The notes beneath the pieces were generated by a model. That model saw only the letters and a list, made by a program, of their open reading frames with translations. It was not told where the DNA came from and made no database searches. 29,000 bases of DNA from Owenia fusiformis (lineage: Eukaryota; Annelida; Polychaeta; Sabellida; Oweniidae). The first letter of the stretch is position 1; every line of letters starts with the position of its first letter. Positions 9,585 to 18,997 of this stretch are shown here, in pieces. The position numbers were made by a program, and so were the translations under genes. The stretch spans positions 1 to 29,000 of the forward strand of contig CAIIXF020000103.1 of assembly GCA_903813345.2 (NCBI GenBank). Reading direction: 5' to 3'.

Positions 9585-9806
9585 TGTTACGTACGAAAAT
9601 AACAGAAAGTAAAAACAGCAATTAAAATATGATAACAATATATTTATATTTTAAAAACTAAATAATATAACAATAATATAAAGGAGGTTTAATACTTAAG
9701 TGATGTCCAATCAACGATACGGCTTATTCTTGATGTCGATAAATGTCGTTGACGATCCTTGGGAATGTTCCAGATCACGAAATGTTTCAATAATCGTTAA
9801 TAGTTC

Positions 9807-9967
9807 TCCAATGTTTGTAATAATCCAATAATGTTTGTTGTAATCCTATAATGTTCGTATCCAATAATGTTTGATGATAATCCACAAATGTTTGATGATA
9901 ATCCACAAATGTTTAACGATAATCCACAAATGTTTATGATAATCCACGAATGTATATGATAATCCGT
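9807..9967. repeat. Minisatellite inside the LTR, unit about 21 bp
   Basis: About seven imperfect units of the type AATGTTTGATGATAATCCAC follow one another. The same array lies in the other LTR at 14408-14568. It sits in the U5 side, downstream of the predicted start of transcription. Confidence 0.75.
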
Positions 9968-10102
9968 ATATATTGTGTGTTATAATATATGTCCATATAA
10001 AGTCCTCAGGTTGTATGTTTGCACTGTTATAAATGTTCCCAAAGTAGGTGTCTGTAATTTTCTGCTAAGAAGATGTCCTTTTGATAGACTTTGAAATTCT
10101 GC

Positions 10103-10182
10103 TTTATTTAGTTCCTTTGAGATGTCCAGTTATGATTACTTAATTATCTGCTAAAGAGAGTCACTGTGCTGTTCTTTTTATA
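10103..10182 (-). promoter_or_regulatory. LTR core promoter and poly(A) signal (3' LTR copy)
   Basis: On the minus strand TATAAAAAG (10182-10174) precedes AATAAA (10108-10103) by about 70 bases, the normal distance from a retrotransposon TATA box to the polyadenylation signal in R. The equivalent positions in the 5' LTR, which would drive the element, are 14783-14775 and 14709-14704. Confidence 0.55.
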
Positions 10183-10479
10183 ATGTGAAAGAATGATCCA
10201 GAAACGAATCTTCTGGAACTTCATCTTGATTGGACATCTTTAGTGACATGATTAAATTTTAATGAATGGTTATAATTTCTAGAACTATCTGGATGGTCAA
10301 GGGTTAATGAGTCATTCAGTTCAGTTTTGTTTACAAGATACAGTGTATAATGTCATTGTGACCTTGACCTAAGATCTCTAATGAAGAATAGCTCAACATA
10401 TACAGCAAGCATAGATTACAAATTAAACTATAGGTGAATATAGTAGAATATAATATACATGTAGCTCACTACTGTAACA

Positions 10480-10490
10480 CCTCCCTCCTT
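10480..10490 (-). other. Polypurine tract
   Basis: The minus strand reads AAGGAGGGAGG directly before the 3' LTR. This is the expected plus-strand primer site and is intact. Confidence 0.85.
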
Positions 10491-11154
10491 AAAAGAAAAG
10501 TTTTGAATGCAATGAAAAACTTTTACAATAATATCTTGAGTAGCGAGCGTTACAATTTCTAAAAGTGAGGTTGAGACTTACATAATATTTGTTTACAATA
10601 GTCGTTTTATGTGCAGTATGTTTACAAGTATATAATACTTTCTATCGTTACAGTGTGAGTACAATCTAATAACATATAATGTTCTTATAATCCCATACTA
10701 CAATAATATCTACATAAGTTATGCATTAAGTCATAAAAACAATACACGCAATAGATCATATAACATGTGCAATAGCATAATTTTTGAGTCTGACAAACAC
10801 AAAACTAGTACAATGCTTTAAATTATCACATGATCTTATGTAAGTATTTCTAATAGTACACTCTCATGTTATCAAGTAATCTTGTGACACTATTTAATGA
10901 TCACCTATAATGCTCACATAATCTAGATACAATCTTATTGTTCATATAATATCAATTTCACTATTTAGGCAAATGTTTTTATATACAGTATTGTTAAAAT
11001 AAAGTGACAGTTATCACATATATACAATTTGCCTATCATATAATATAGTCTTCATGAGTTAATCATTATAATTTACAATATCTGACTCTTGAATAACATA
11101 CATGTATAGTTGTCATTGACATACAAGTTTGGCCTACGAGCTATGAGCACAAGC
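10491..11154. other. Non-coding 3' internal region of the LTR element
   Basis: AT-rich sequence between the end of the ORF and the polypurine tract. I find no RT or RNase H motif (no YxDD, no L-P-Q-G) on either strand, so the missing pol part was not simply frameshifted; it is gone. Confidence 0.7.
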
Positions 11155-14073
11155 TCATGTTGAGTAAAGAAATTTATCACGCTCAACATACCTTTTCATC
11201 ATGTGTAGCTCTCTACACCTCACAGGAGTAGTTCTATCAATGCAAATGAAATCATTCAGCACTGAGTCAGATTGTAAGTCAGATATGAGCTCCTTTGGTA
11301 GCTCCACTAATGTGAAATTATTGATTTGTGATTTCACAATATACTTGGTTTTGTTATTCCCAAGCATAAGGAGTGATTTTATTTCTAGAAACTGTGTGGC
11401 CACAGACAGAATAGTGAGCAGATATTGATTATCAGATTTTGTTTTTGGTAGTGGACCAACACAGTCAATAAGAACCTTACTAAATGGTTCATCAAATGCA
11501 GGTATAAGTTGTAAAGGAGCAGTTGGAATTTTCTGGTTAGGTTTCCCTACCATTTGACATGTATGACAAGACCTACAATACTCTTGGACATCTTGTTTTA
11601 ATTTGGGCCAATAGAAATGATTGAGTATTTTATGGTATGTTTTAGTTACTCCTAAATGACCTGCCATGGGAGAATCATGAGCTAGACTCAAGATTTCCTT
11701 ATGATATGAATTTGGGACAACAATTTGATGTACAATTGCCCAATCATCTTCAGGGGAAGCTTCAGGAGGTCTCCACTTTCGCATTAATATGCCATCCTTT
11801 TGGTAGAAACAAACAGGGACCTTGACAGCTTCATCAATTGTAAGACATCTTTTATGAAGATCAATGAGTGATGGATCATGCTCTTGTTCATATATTAACA
11901 TGTGTTTAGAATGAGGATCATTTTTCAAAGAATCACTATCAGAAATAGAGGATGAAACCTCAGAACTAGAAGAGGATGAAACCTCAGAACAAGGAGGGGA
12001 TGAAACCTCATGAACACTAGCAGAAGAAGATGAAACTTCATCAGGACTAGCAAGAGCGGGCGAAACCGCATTAAAATAGTGATCCTGCTCAGAAGGTGAA
12101 TCACCCCTGGCAATAGGCTTTTTCAATGAAGAATATGCCTCATTAGATCGCTGCTTGGCTTGAACAGAAGGCTGTTTCAATGAAGAATTTGCCTTTAAAA
12201 TAGGATAAGGACCATCTTTAACAAGTGGTGAGTGACATTCATCATCAAACAAGGAGCTTAAAAACCCACTATCAAAGTCATCTCCCACAGACGAATCCCC
12301 GCTATTAGCTAACTTTTTAGCCATAGCCCTAGTAACAGCACAAGCAGGATATATATCAGAGTCCTCTTGGAAAGAATCCTCAATAGAACAAGGCTGATCA
12401 GAAACAATGGGGTCTAATGATACCTTACCCCCAGCTAAATCATTGCCTAAAAGCAATGCGACTCCTTCAACAGGAAGTTGTGGCCTAACACCAACAATAA
12501 CTGGCCCTTTGACTAACTCTGATGTGATATGAATACGATGGAGGGGAACTTTAGTAAATCCTAATTCAATGCCTTGCATCAAAATATGGGTACCTGTAAA
12601 TGACTCCGCAGATAAAGGAAGGACACCTTCTAACAACAAGGTCTGAGATGCACCCGTGTCTCTAAGAATCTTAATTGGCTTTGAATTGGTATCATCACTT
12701 GACAGTGACACAGATCCTTCCGACATGAAAGGCTTATAATCCTCCATAATATCACTATGAGTTGATTTCTCAGTATGAGTATATGAATCCCAAACAATGG
12801 GCTTTCTTGAAATGGGAACAGTAGCACAACCATTTGAATGAGCAAAGCCAGACATCTCTCTTCTATTCTTAATCCTATAGCATTCAGAAATAAGATGACC
12901 AGGCTTTTTACAATAGTTACAGGTGACATTTGATTTTGGACCTGAAGAATTTGATTGATCTGATTTTGAGCTAGAACTCTGTGATGAATTAGACTGGTCT
13001 TTTGCTTTGTTTGATGTATTTGATGATGAGGACTGATTTGATTTAGAGTCATATGAAGGTTTGTTACCCTGATAACCTCTAAAGTTTGAGTTAGGATTAC
13101 CTTTGATAAAACTACCCTTATGAGTAAGAGCATAATCATCAGACAGGGTGGCAGCTTGGCTTAAAGTTTCTACCTTGTGTTCATCTAAGTAAGTTCTAAT
13201 GTGATACTGAACACAGTTTTTAAATTGTTCTATTAGCATAAGCTCTCTGAGCTTTTTAAACTCTTCAGATACATCTTTAGAGACAAGCCACCTGTCAAAA
13301 AGCTGCTCTTGCTCTCTAGCAAACTCAACATGGGTTTGGTCACTCTGTTTGTGGGCATTTCTAAATTTTTGTCTGTAAGCTTCTGGTACTAGTTCATAAG
13401 CTTTAAGAATTGCATTTTTAACTAGGTCATAATCAGAGCATACTTCTCCTGAGAGAGAGGCAAATGTTTCACTTGCTTTTCCAATGAATACACTCTGGAG
13501 CATAACTGGCCATGCAGATTTAGGCCAGTCTAGGCTCTGAGCAACCTTTTCAAAATGCGTAAAGTATTTATCAACATTTTTCTCTTGAAATTTAGGTACA
13601 AATTTGAGAAATTTTGAAGCATCAAACCTATTTTCAAAATGTTGATGCATAGTAGCATGTTCCTCAGTTTTGGATGTAGCTTCTATTTCAAGCCTCTTTA
13701 ATTCAATTTCTTGTTCTCTTATTTCTCTTTCATTTTGCATTTGTAATTCTTTCTCTCTAATTTCTTTTTCTATTTCTTTCTCTCTCAATTCTCTAATTTC
13801 TCTTTCTTTTTGAATTTCTAACTCTTTCTCTCTCAATTCAAGTTCTTTGAGCTTAATAGGATCAACATGCTCAACATGCTGGGCTGGCTGCTCAGGCAGA
13901 AGTGATTCTGCGACCAAATATTGAAGTACAAAGTTTTTAATTGTATCCTTTTTGTATGAACTTTTGACTGACAGGCCAACATGTTTTGCAATTGCCAGAA
14001 GTTCAGTTTTCTTTAAATCATCAAATTCCTCCAAAGAGGGCGCTTCTAAAAATGTCTCAACCTCAAAACTCAT
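11155..14073 (-). CDS. Gag-protease-integrase fragment polyprotein, SCAN-like gag (972 aa)
   Basis: A single open frame from the ATG at 14073. Residues 1-55 are a small helical N-terminus, and 70-140 a charged coiled coil rich in E-R-E-I-R. At about 150-320 lies a capsid part whose end (EAYRQKFRNAHKQ..., a W-L at 262-263, then LRELMLIEQF and a Y-L-x-E segment) resembles the SCAN domain, which derives from Gmr1-like Gypsy gag. Residues 330-384 are S/N/Q-rich. The zinc knuckle is C385-x2-C388-x4-H393-x4-C398. The aspartic protease has DTGAS (472-476) and LLGNDLAGG (541-549). Residues 670-715 are an S/E repeat, and the integrase H2C2 finger uses H799, H806, C836 and C839. The core begins with D870 (LIDCVGPLPKTKS) but stops near residue 896; the other catalytic Asp and Glu are missing, and the tail (951-966, CRELHMMKRYVERD) resembles an integrase C-terminus. 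Gag and protease look intact. Confidence 0.9.
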   Translation of the reverse strand: MSFEVETFLEAPSLEEFDDLKKTELLAIAKHVGLSVKSSYKKDTIKNFVLQYLVAESLLPEQPAQHVEHVDPIKLKELELREKELEIQKEREIRELREKEIEKEIREKELQMQNEREIREQEIELKRLEIEATSKTEEHATMHQHFENRFDASKFLKFVPKFQEKNVDKYFTHFEKVAQSLDWPKSAWPVMLQSVFIGKASETFASLSGEVCSDYDLVKNAILKAYELVPEAYRQKFRNAHKQSDQTHVEFAREQEQLFDRWLVSKDVSEEFKKLRELMLIEQFKNCVQYHIRTYLDEHKVETLSQAATLSDDYALTHKGSFIKGNPNSNFRGYQGNKPSYDSKSNQSSSSNTSNKAKDQSNSSQSSSSKSDQSNSSGPKSNVTCNYCKKPGHLISECYRIKNRREMSGFAHSNGCATVPISRKPIVWDSYTHTEKSTHSDIMEDYKPFMSEGSVSLSSDDTNSKPIKILRDTGASQTLLLEGVLPLSAESFTGTHILMQGIELGFTKVPLHRIHITSELVKGPVIVGVRPQLPVEGVALLLGNDLAGGKVSLDPIVSDQPCSIEDSFQEDSDIYPACAVTRAMAKKLANSGDSSVGDDFDSGFLSSLFDDECHSPLVKDGPYPILKANSSLKQPSVQAKQRSNEAYSSLKKPIARGDSPSEQDHYFNAVSPALASPDEVSSSSASVHEVSSPPCSEVSSSSSSEVSSSISDSDSLKNDPHSKHMLIYEQEHDPSLIDLHKRCLTIDEAVKVPVCFYQKDGILMRKWRPPEASPEDDWAIVHQIVVPNSYHKEILSLAHDSPMAGHLGVTKTYHKILNHFYWPKLKQDVQEYCRSCHTCQMVGKPNQKIPTAPLQLIPAFDEPFSKVLIDCVGPLPKTKSDNQYLLTILSVATQFLEIKSLLMLGNNKTKYIVKSQINNFTLVELPKELISDLQSDSVLNDFICIDRTTPVRCRELHMMKRYVERDKFLYST

Positions 14074-14162
14074 TTTCGATTAATTGCTGTCTTCACAATT
14101 TTAATATACAAGTTTTGGATTTCGAATTTTGAAATATTTGAATTTTAGCTTGTTGTAGTTGT

Positions 14163-14180
14163 ATCCCGGACGAGCCCCCA
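14163..14180 (-). other. Primer binding site, tRNA-Pro type
   Basis: The minus strand reads TGGGGGCTCGTCCGGGAT, five bases after the LTR end. From memory this 18-mer equals the tRNA-Pro PBS used by murine leukaemia-type gammaretroviruses. It fixes tRNA-Pro as the likely primer and the right-hand LTR as the 5' LTR. Confidence 0.85.
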
Positions 14181-14185
14181 ATTTC

Positions 14186-15080
14186 TGTTACGTACGAAAA
14201 TAACAGAAAGTAAAAACAGCAATTAAAATATGATAACAATATATTTATATTTTAAAAACTAAATAATATAACAATAATATAAAGGAGGTTTAATACTTAA
14301 GTGATGTCCAATCAACGATACGGCTTATTCTTGATGTCGATAAATGTCGTTGACGATCCTTGGGAATGTTCCAGATCACGAAATGTTTCAATAATCGTTA
14401 ATAGTTCTCCAATGTTTGTAATAATCCAATAATGTTTGTTGTAATCCTATAATGTTCGTATCCAATAATGTTTGATGATAATCCACAAATGTTTGATGAT
14501 AATCCACAAATGTTTAACGATAATCCACAAATGTTTATGATAATCCACGAATGTATATGATAATCCGTATATATTGTGTGTTATAATATATGTCCATATA
14601 AAGTCCTCAGGTTGTATGTTTGCACTGTTATAAATGTTCCCAAAGTAGGTGTCTGTAATTTTCTGCTAAGAAGATGTCCTTTTGATAGACTTTGAAATTC
14701 TGCTTTATTTAGTTCCTTTGAGATGTCCAGTTATGATTACTTAATTATCTGCTAAAGAGAGTCACTGTGCTGTTCTTTTTATAATGTGAAAGAATGATCC
14801 AGAAACGAATCTTCTGGAACTTCATCTTGATTGGACATCTTTAGTGACATGATTAAATTTTAATGAATGGTTATAATTTCTAGAACTATCTGGATGGTCA
14901 AGGGTTAATGAGTCATTCAGTTCAGTTTTGTTTACAAGATACAGTGTATAATGTCATTGTGACCTTGACCTAAGATCTCTAATGAAGAATAGCTCAACAT
15001 ATACAGCAAGCATAGATTACAAATTAAACTATAGGTGAATATAGTAGAATATAATATACATGTAGCTCACTACTGTAACA
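14186..15080 (-). repeat. 5' LTR (895 bp)
   Basis: Reads the same as 9585-10479 line by line. On the element strand it is followed by GAAAT and the PBS. It carries the same TATA box, poly(A) signal and minisatellite at an offset of 4,601. Confidence 0.93.
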
Positions 15081-15087
15081 AGACGTT
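15081..15087 (-). pseudogene. First seven bases of the split lectin exon, with right copy of the AGAC duplication
   Basis: On the minus strand a pyrimidine-rich ACATTTTTTAG acceptor (AG at 15089-15088) is followed by AACGTCT, and then the LTR begins. Bases 15081-15084 are the right AGAC of the target duplication. With the left flank at 9584 this restores the frame of the exon read at 9385-9584. The element therefore landed about 3 bases inside the exon. Confidence 0.65.
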
Positions 15088-15347
15088 CTAAAAAATGTAT
15101 ATGTTTCATTCTAAGACTCCATGGTTTTATTCGCGGCTTGGTTTAGGCCTATATATTTCTGAGAAACAGAATATTATCGATGTCCAACACATGTGCATAT
15201 GCTTTATATACATGATATGTCCAGTTCCTCCCTCGTATGATTTCGTTTGAACTACATTTACTAATCTGCTTATCTATGGACGTTTAAACTCAAGAAATAC
15301 TCCGTAGTTATATTAAAAATATCAACAATAAAGATAAAATTATATAC

Positions 15348-15608
15348 CCTCTACATCCGCTATATCACTACCACAATTGTCACTTCCACGACATTGCCTA
15401 TTAAATAGAGCCACGGATCAAATAGTTTTCGACGAACCTAGGTCTACTTTCCACCATGGATTTGTATCACCATCATCAGTGGGTAAACAGGAGAAATGCA
15501 CAGTATCGCCATCTATATTGCCATCCACTGCTGCTGCAGCAGTGGTGCCAGACCAACGATGATTTGACGATTGCGTGGCAGGCTTACCAAGAGCAAGATT
15601 ATTAAGTT
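15348..15608 (-). pseudogene. F-type lectin exon, N-terminal half of the domain, with an in-frame stop
   Basis: The minus strand after a TTTCATTTCAG acceptor (ending 15609) reads NLALGKPATQSS, then a W-S-G segment, AVDGNIDG, PWWKVDLGSSKTI and FNRQCRGSDNCGSD. This is the standard first half of an F-type lectin (N-x-A-x-x-x-x-A-x-Q-S-S, then W-W-x-V-D-L-G). The exon is 261 bases with phase-1 ends, closing at a G/GTATAT donor (15348/15347); the next exon (15087) also fits phase 1. A TGA at 15420-15418, between KTI and SVALF, interrupts it although sense continues on both sides, so the gene had a nonsense mutation independent of the insertion. The upstream signal-peptide exon was not found. Confidence 0.75.
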
Positions 15609-15719
15609 CTGAAATGAAATAATTGCATTTTTTGCCTTCATTATATTTGTGCAGTTTATTTCTGATGGGCTGCAAATATTTGTTTTTGTTTAATTAAAAC
15701 CTGGTGTCAGAGTAAATAT

Positions 15720-16850
15720 AGTCTCCCTGAATATATGGTCCGGGGGACAATACACCCTAGGACATGTGGTCTTAACCGGACCATATTTTCTAGATCTTTG
15801 GTGAACAATATAACCCAGGATTATATATACTGACGGACTATAAATACGTTGACAATTGTCCGGCTAGATTTTGGTCCTATCTGTTATCTTTATTTTCAAA
15901 TGTATAGATGTCGTACTATAGTAGCACAGTCATATATACTTATTTGATATGTTATCAAAGATTTAAAAAAAACACTGCTTGCAAGCTACTCTTGCATCCA
16001 ATCACCGTTAGTATAGTGGCTAGAACAGTCTCCTGGCTGTTGCCTATGTTGTGGATCGACTCCCGCTCTATCCTGTTTTTTTCTTTACCATATTCTGCAT
16101 AAAATGGAACTAAAATGCATTGGCATATTCGTTTCCTCGTTTTCATGAAATTATTCTTGCGCACGTACAGAAGACTATAATTTCTAGTTAATTCTGTCCC
16201 TGGGACAACTTTTTCTTAATTTTTTAGATGTACAGGTCCAAGCGGATTATATTATCTGGTTGCCTCTGTCCCCGAGACAACGTATCCTTAATTTTCTAGG
16301 TATATATGTCCAGGGTAACTATGCCGTCTACTTACATTTGTCCAGAGATTGTAAAAACTGGGCAGTATAGTCCTATTTGTAAGGCAGTATAGTCCTATTT
16401 TAAATATTAGAATATGTGAGCATATTGTCATGCATAATTGCAAGTGGAGATATAGCACCACGGGAATCATCACGCCCGTTTGATTTGTTTGTTTGTGAAA
16501 GAATAAAATAATTTTTAAATTAGATTCCCTTGGTTTTTGGTGACATAGCAGTATTACACGAACGGTCTTGTATGTCATCGAACTATTAATTATACAGTGA
16601 CTTCTTTTATATACATGTCCATGGATATTTATAACCAGAAAATATGGTCCAGTGTGACTAGTTGGACATTTATAAACAGAAAATATGGTCCGGTATGACT
16701 AGTTAAAGACCATAATTTGGACACCCAGTTCTAGCAAACGGACTAAAATATCTAAGGAAATAAAGTCCATCGGCCTTGTTATTCTAGATAATATAGTCCC
16801 GGACAATATTTTCCAGTCTGAGGGACCATATTTAGTACAGTCTATATAAA
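15720..16850. repeat. Degenerate repeats sharing an ATATGGTCC motif
   Basis: The word ATATGGTCC or its complement recurs near 15734, 15780, 16643, 16684 and 16826, with many GTCC(C/G)GG variants. There is a 41 bp tandem pair (16627-16667 and 16668-16708) and a diverged pair of about 47 bp, CTGTCCC(T/C)G(G/A)GACAAC..., near 16195 and 16268. No gene is seen; open frames here have no family resemblance. Confidence 0.45.
16003..16074 (+). other. tRNA-like sequence, possibly a SINE head or tRNA pseudogene
   Basis: CACCGTTAGTATAGTGGCTA resembles the start and A box of tRNA-Asp/Glu, and about 35 bases later GGATCGACTCC resembles a B box (GGTTCGANTCC, one mismatch). The acceptor and anticodon stems do not pair well, so it is not a working tRNA gene. 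A tRNA-derived short element is possible. Confidence 0.35.
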
Positions 16851-18409
16851 CGTTGACACCGGTTAATGGAATTGATCACTCGACCAATACGTTACACCTC
16901 TTGCGCATCTCTTCTCGCTCCACACACTTCAGTAACTATACATTCGAGCATCTTGCATTCAGTCAGTCAACATACTCGTTTTCATTATTCTTACAATACC
17001 ATCATTTATACGTTTTTTACTGTATTACATTCAATTGATTGTGAATCGAAACTTGTTTCACCATTAATTTAACCGTTATAGTTGTAACCGATGCGAAACC
17101 CAGGAATCGTACGCCAAGTTTGGTTTGCGAACCTTTCTATATTCTGAGATGGTGGGACCCATTGTCCAATGTTCGAATACAAAGGATGCAAATTGTTACA
17201 GATTATTAGCAGTTTGATATTTTTAGCATAGGGGGAATCTGATAATAGTTTCCTTAAGGCCCAACATTGTTATTTTCGAACAGCATAGCATGGATATCAT
17301 ATGTAAATGTGACCCGAAACTTGTTTCACAATTTATCCAACTAGCTAGTTTTTTAAATCGGGTTATACTTGTGCTTTTCTATAATTATATTATGTGAATT
17401 ATCACAAGTAGATGACCGGGACAATAAATTATGTAATTGTACATTTAAAAATATATTTATAAATAAATTAGTTTCTGTTGCTCCTTTTATGCTACAATCA
17501 GTAAAGAACATTAATAGTTACGTATTAGTCAAAAAATAGACTACCAATCGTTGAATCAGTAAACAACAACGGTACTAAATATGTAGTGAATTCTGTAAAT
17601 CTTGTATTAATATCAGAAGATATTAATAGAATTATGTGAATTACATGAATTATATTAAACTTTCAATTCAATGCAATGTATTGCATGCATACTGAACCAT
17701 TTTTAACTAGCCTATCATTATGAATTATATATTTCAATTAATAAGGTTAATTTACCTCTTGTTTTGCAGTTTCAAACGTTTAACTTCTATTAAACTCATG
17801 TAGAAGGCATGTATCCCCCAAAGCTTAAAATATTTTATCAAAATATGTATGTTATCCAAGACCTAGCTGTAAATCAATGTTATTGTAATACATTTAAGCA
17901 CCTGTGCGTGTATGTATTTTTAAATGATGAACTATTGTTAACTAGTTTTAAAAGGAAATACAAGAAGTTAATGAAAAAATGATTAAAATTATGTAGTCTT
18001 TGTTGTATAGTATCACGCGGTAGTTTGAAGAAAAACGGTGCAGTATGAAAGTCACAATCCTTGATTTTCAAACATCCGGTAGGTCAAAAATTCAAATTGA
18101 CGTTTGAAGTTAGTACCGCGTGATTATAGGAATATTTTATGTTGGCTCAATATGATAATTCAATACTGAAATATTCGTTCCCGGTGGTAGTGAATAATTC
18201 ATGCATATCAGTATTACCTGCAAATAGTTCAGGGATTTTTGCAAAATGAACCGTAATGCATTTAAAGTCAGAGGAAATTTTTTTAAAACTTACTTTGCTT
18301 GTATTTCTATTAAAATATTAGGTTGATCCGACAGTGGACTAATCTCCTGTTTAAATCCCGTAATATTAGAAGCGTACTATGTTACGATCAGGACAATAAA
18401 ATCTATAAC
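16851..18409. other. AT-rich stretch, no gene recognised
   Basis: I see no conserved coding or clear repeat here. The frames at 16853-17072 (plus) and 17880-18071 (minus) are short, overlapping or low in complexity. Confidence 0.5.
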
Positions 18410-18600
18410 ACTGATATAACATCGAACCGGGGAATAGTTGTAGCGCACTGAACGAACTTTCACGATGATATCCCATGATTCCAACCAAGAAATCAATAAA
18501 TAGAAACTGATATAACATCGTACCCGGGAATAGTTGTAGCGCACTGAACGAACTTTCACGATGATATCCCATGATTCCAACCAGGAAATCAATAAATAGA
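18410..18600. repeat. Tandem duplication, unit 96 bp, two copies
   Basis: 18410-18505 and 18506-18600 differ at only a few positions; both run from ACTGATATAACATCG to GAAATCAATAAATAG. It explains the two overlapping minus-strand frames with internal protein repeats, which are not called as genes. Confidence 0.85.
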
Positions 18601-18927
18601 TTTCAGACAGCGAAGAAGAGAAATTGAGATTTCAGACCCATTTTGGACCAAACTCTGGTAAGAATTATTTTATATTTTATGAGCCCCCGGATGTCGGATT
18701 TTTTAAACTGGCTACTTGATGAAATTCATATATCCGGTCCCTACATCATCGTATTTGACCCATGACCTGACGCCTTTGAAAATCGTTTCCAACGATTCAT
18801 TTGTTCGACCTAATTTTTCCTTGTGATAGACTAGGCTAAGATTATTCCGTAGCATTATGGTTTGAGAAAAGTATTATTTTAAACTAAAGGACAATTTATA
18901 TATACGAGTCATAAAATTACCATTTTA

Positions 18928-18997
18928 CACAGAGAACTATTTACAATTATTTATTAAAACACATAGGCTACAAATCTTGTGCAAATAGTTCTCTGTG
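18928..18997. repeat. Inverted repeat, 15 bp arms
   Basis: CACAGAGAACTATTT (18928-18942) is the exact complement of AAATAGTTCTCTGTG (18983-18997), with a 40 bp loop. It is not followed by a T run. It could be the ends of a tiny inverted-repeat element. Confidence 0.6.

Larger units (their letters stand above)
9585..10479 (-). repeat. 3' LTR (895 bp)
   Basis: Starts TGTTACGTACGAAA and ends CTACTGTAACA on the plus strand, with inverted TGTTAC/GTAACA termini. It reads identically to 14186-15080 with a constant offset of 4,601. On the element's own strand it has TATAAAAAG (10182-10174) and, about 70 bp on, AATAAA (10108-10103), giving a U3-R-U5 layout with transcription starting near 10145. The segment 9807-9967 holds a minisatellite. 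Confidence 0.93.
9585..15080 (-). mobile_element. Non-autonomous SCAN-gag Gypsy (Gmr1-like) LTR retrotransposon, very recent
   Basis: A complete LTR-to-LTR insertion of 5,496 bp oriented on the minus strand: 5' LTR (14186-15080), PBS (14163-14180), one ORF (14073-11155), about 660 bp of non-coding DNA, polypurine tract (10480-10490) and 3' LTR (9585-10479), bounded by AGAC duplications. The LTRs read as identical over all 895 bp, so insertion is recent. The ORF holds gag, zinc knuckle, protease and the integrase zinc finger but no integrase catalytic core, RT or RNase H, so movement must have used another element's enzymes. Integrase following protease directly matches the unusual Gmr1 order (gag-PR-IN-RT), and the SCAN-like gag agrees. 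The element disrupts the F-type lectin gene. Confidence 0.92.

Noticed and set aside
9807-9967. CRISPR-like array of 21 bp repeats
   Set aside because: Units are directly adjacent and imperfect with no unique spacers, and the host is an animal; it is a minisatellite in an LTR.
10491-11154. Hidden reverse transcriptase after the 972-codon ORF
   Set aside because: Read in all frames for YxDD and other RT motifs; none present and stops are dense.
12630-13139. 169-codon minus-strand frame within the LTR element
   Set aside because: It overlaps the gag-protease frame throughout, lacks any motif, and is a shadow of the real ORF; the same applies to 11925-12113.
15377-15562. 61-codon plus-strand frame
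   Set aside because: It is antisense to the other lectin exon.
16003-16074. Functional tRNA gene
   Set aside because: A and B box-like words are present but the stems do not pair, so only a tRNA-like remnant is reported.
18366-18592. Two minus-strand frames with internal protein repeats
   Set aside because: Both are explained by the 96 bp tandem duplication; no start context or family motif.
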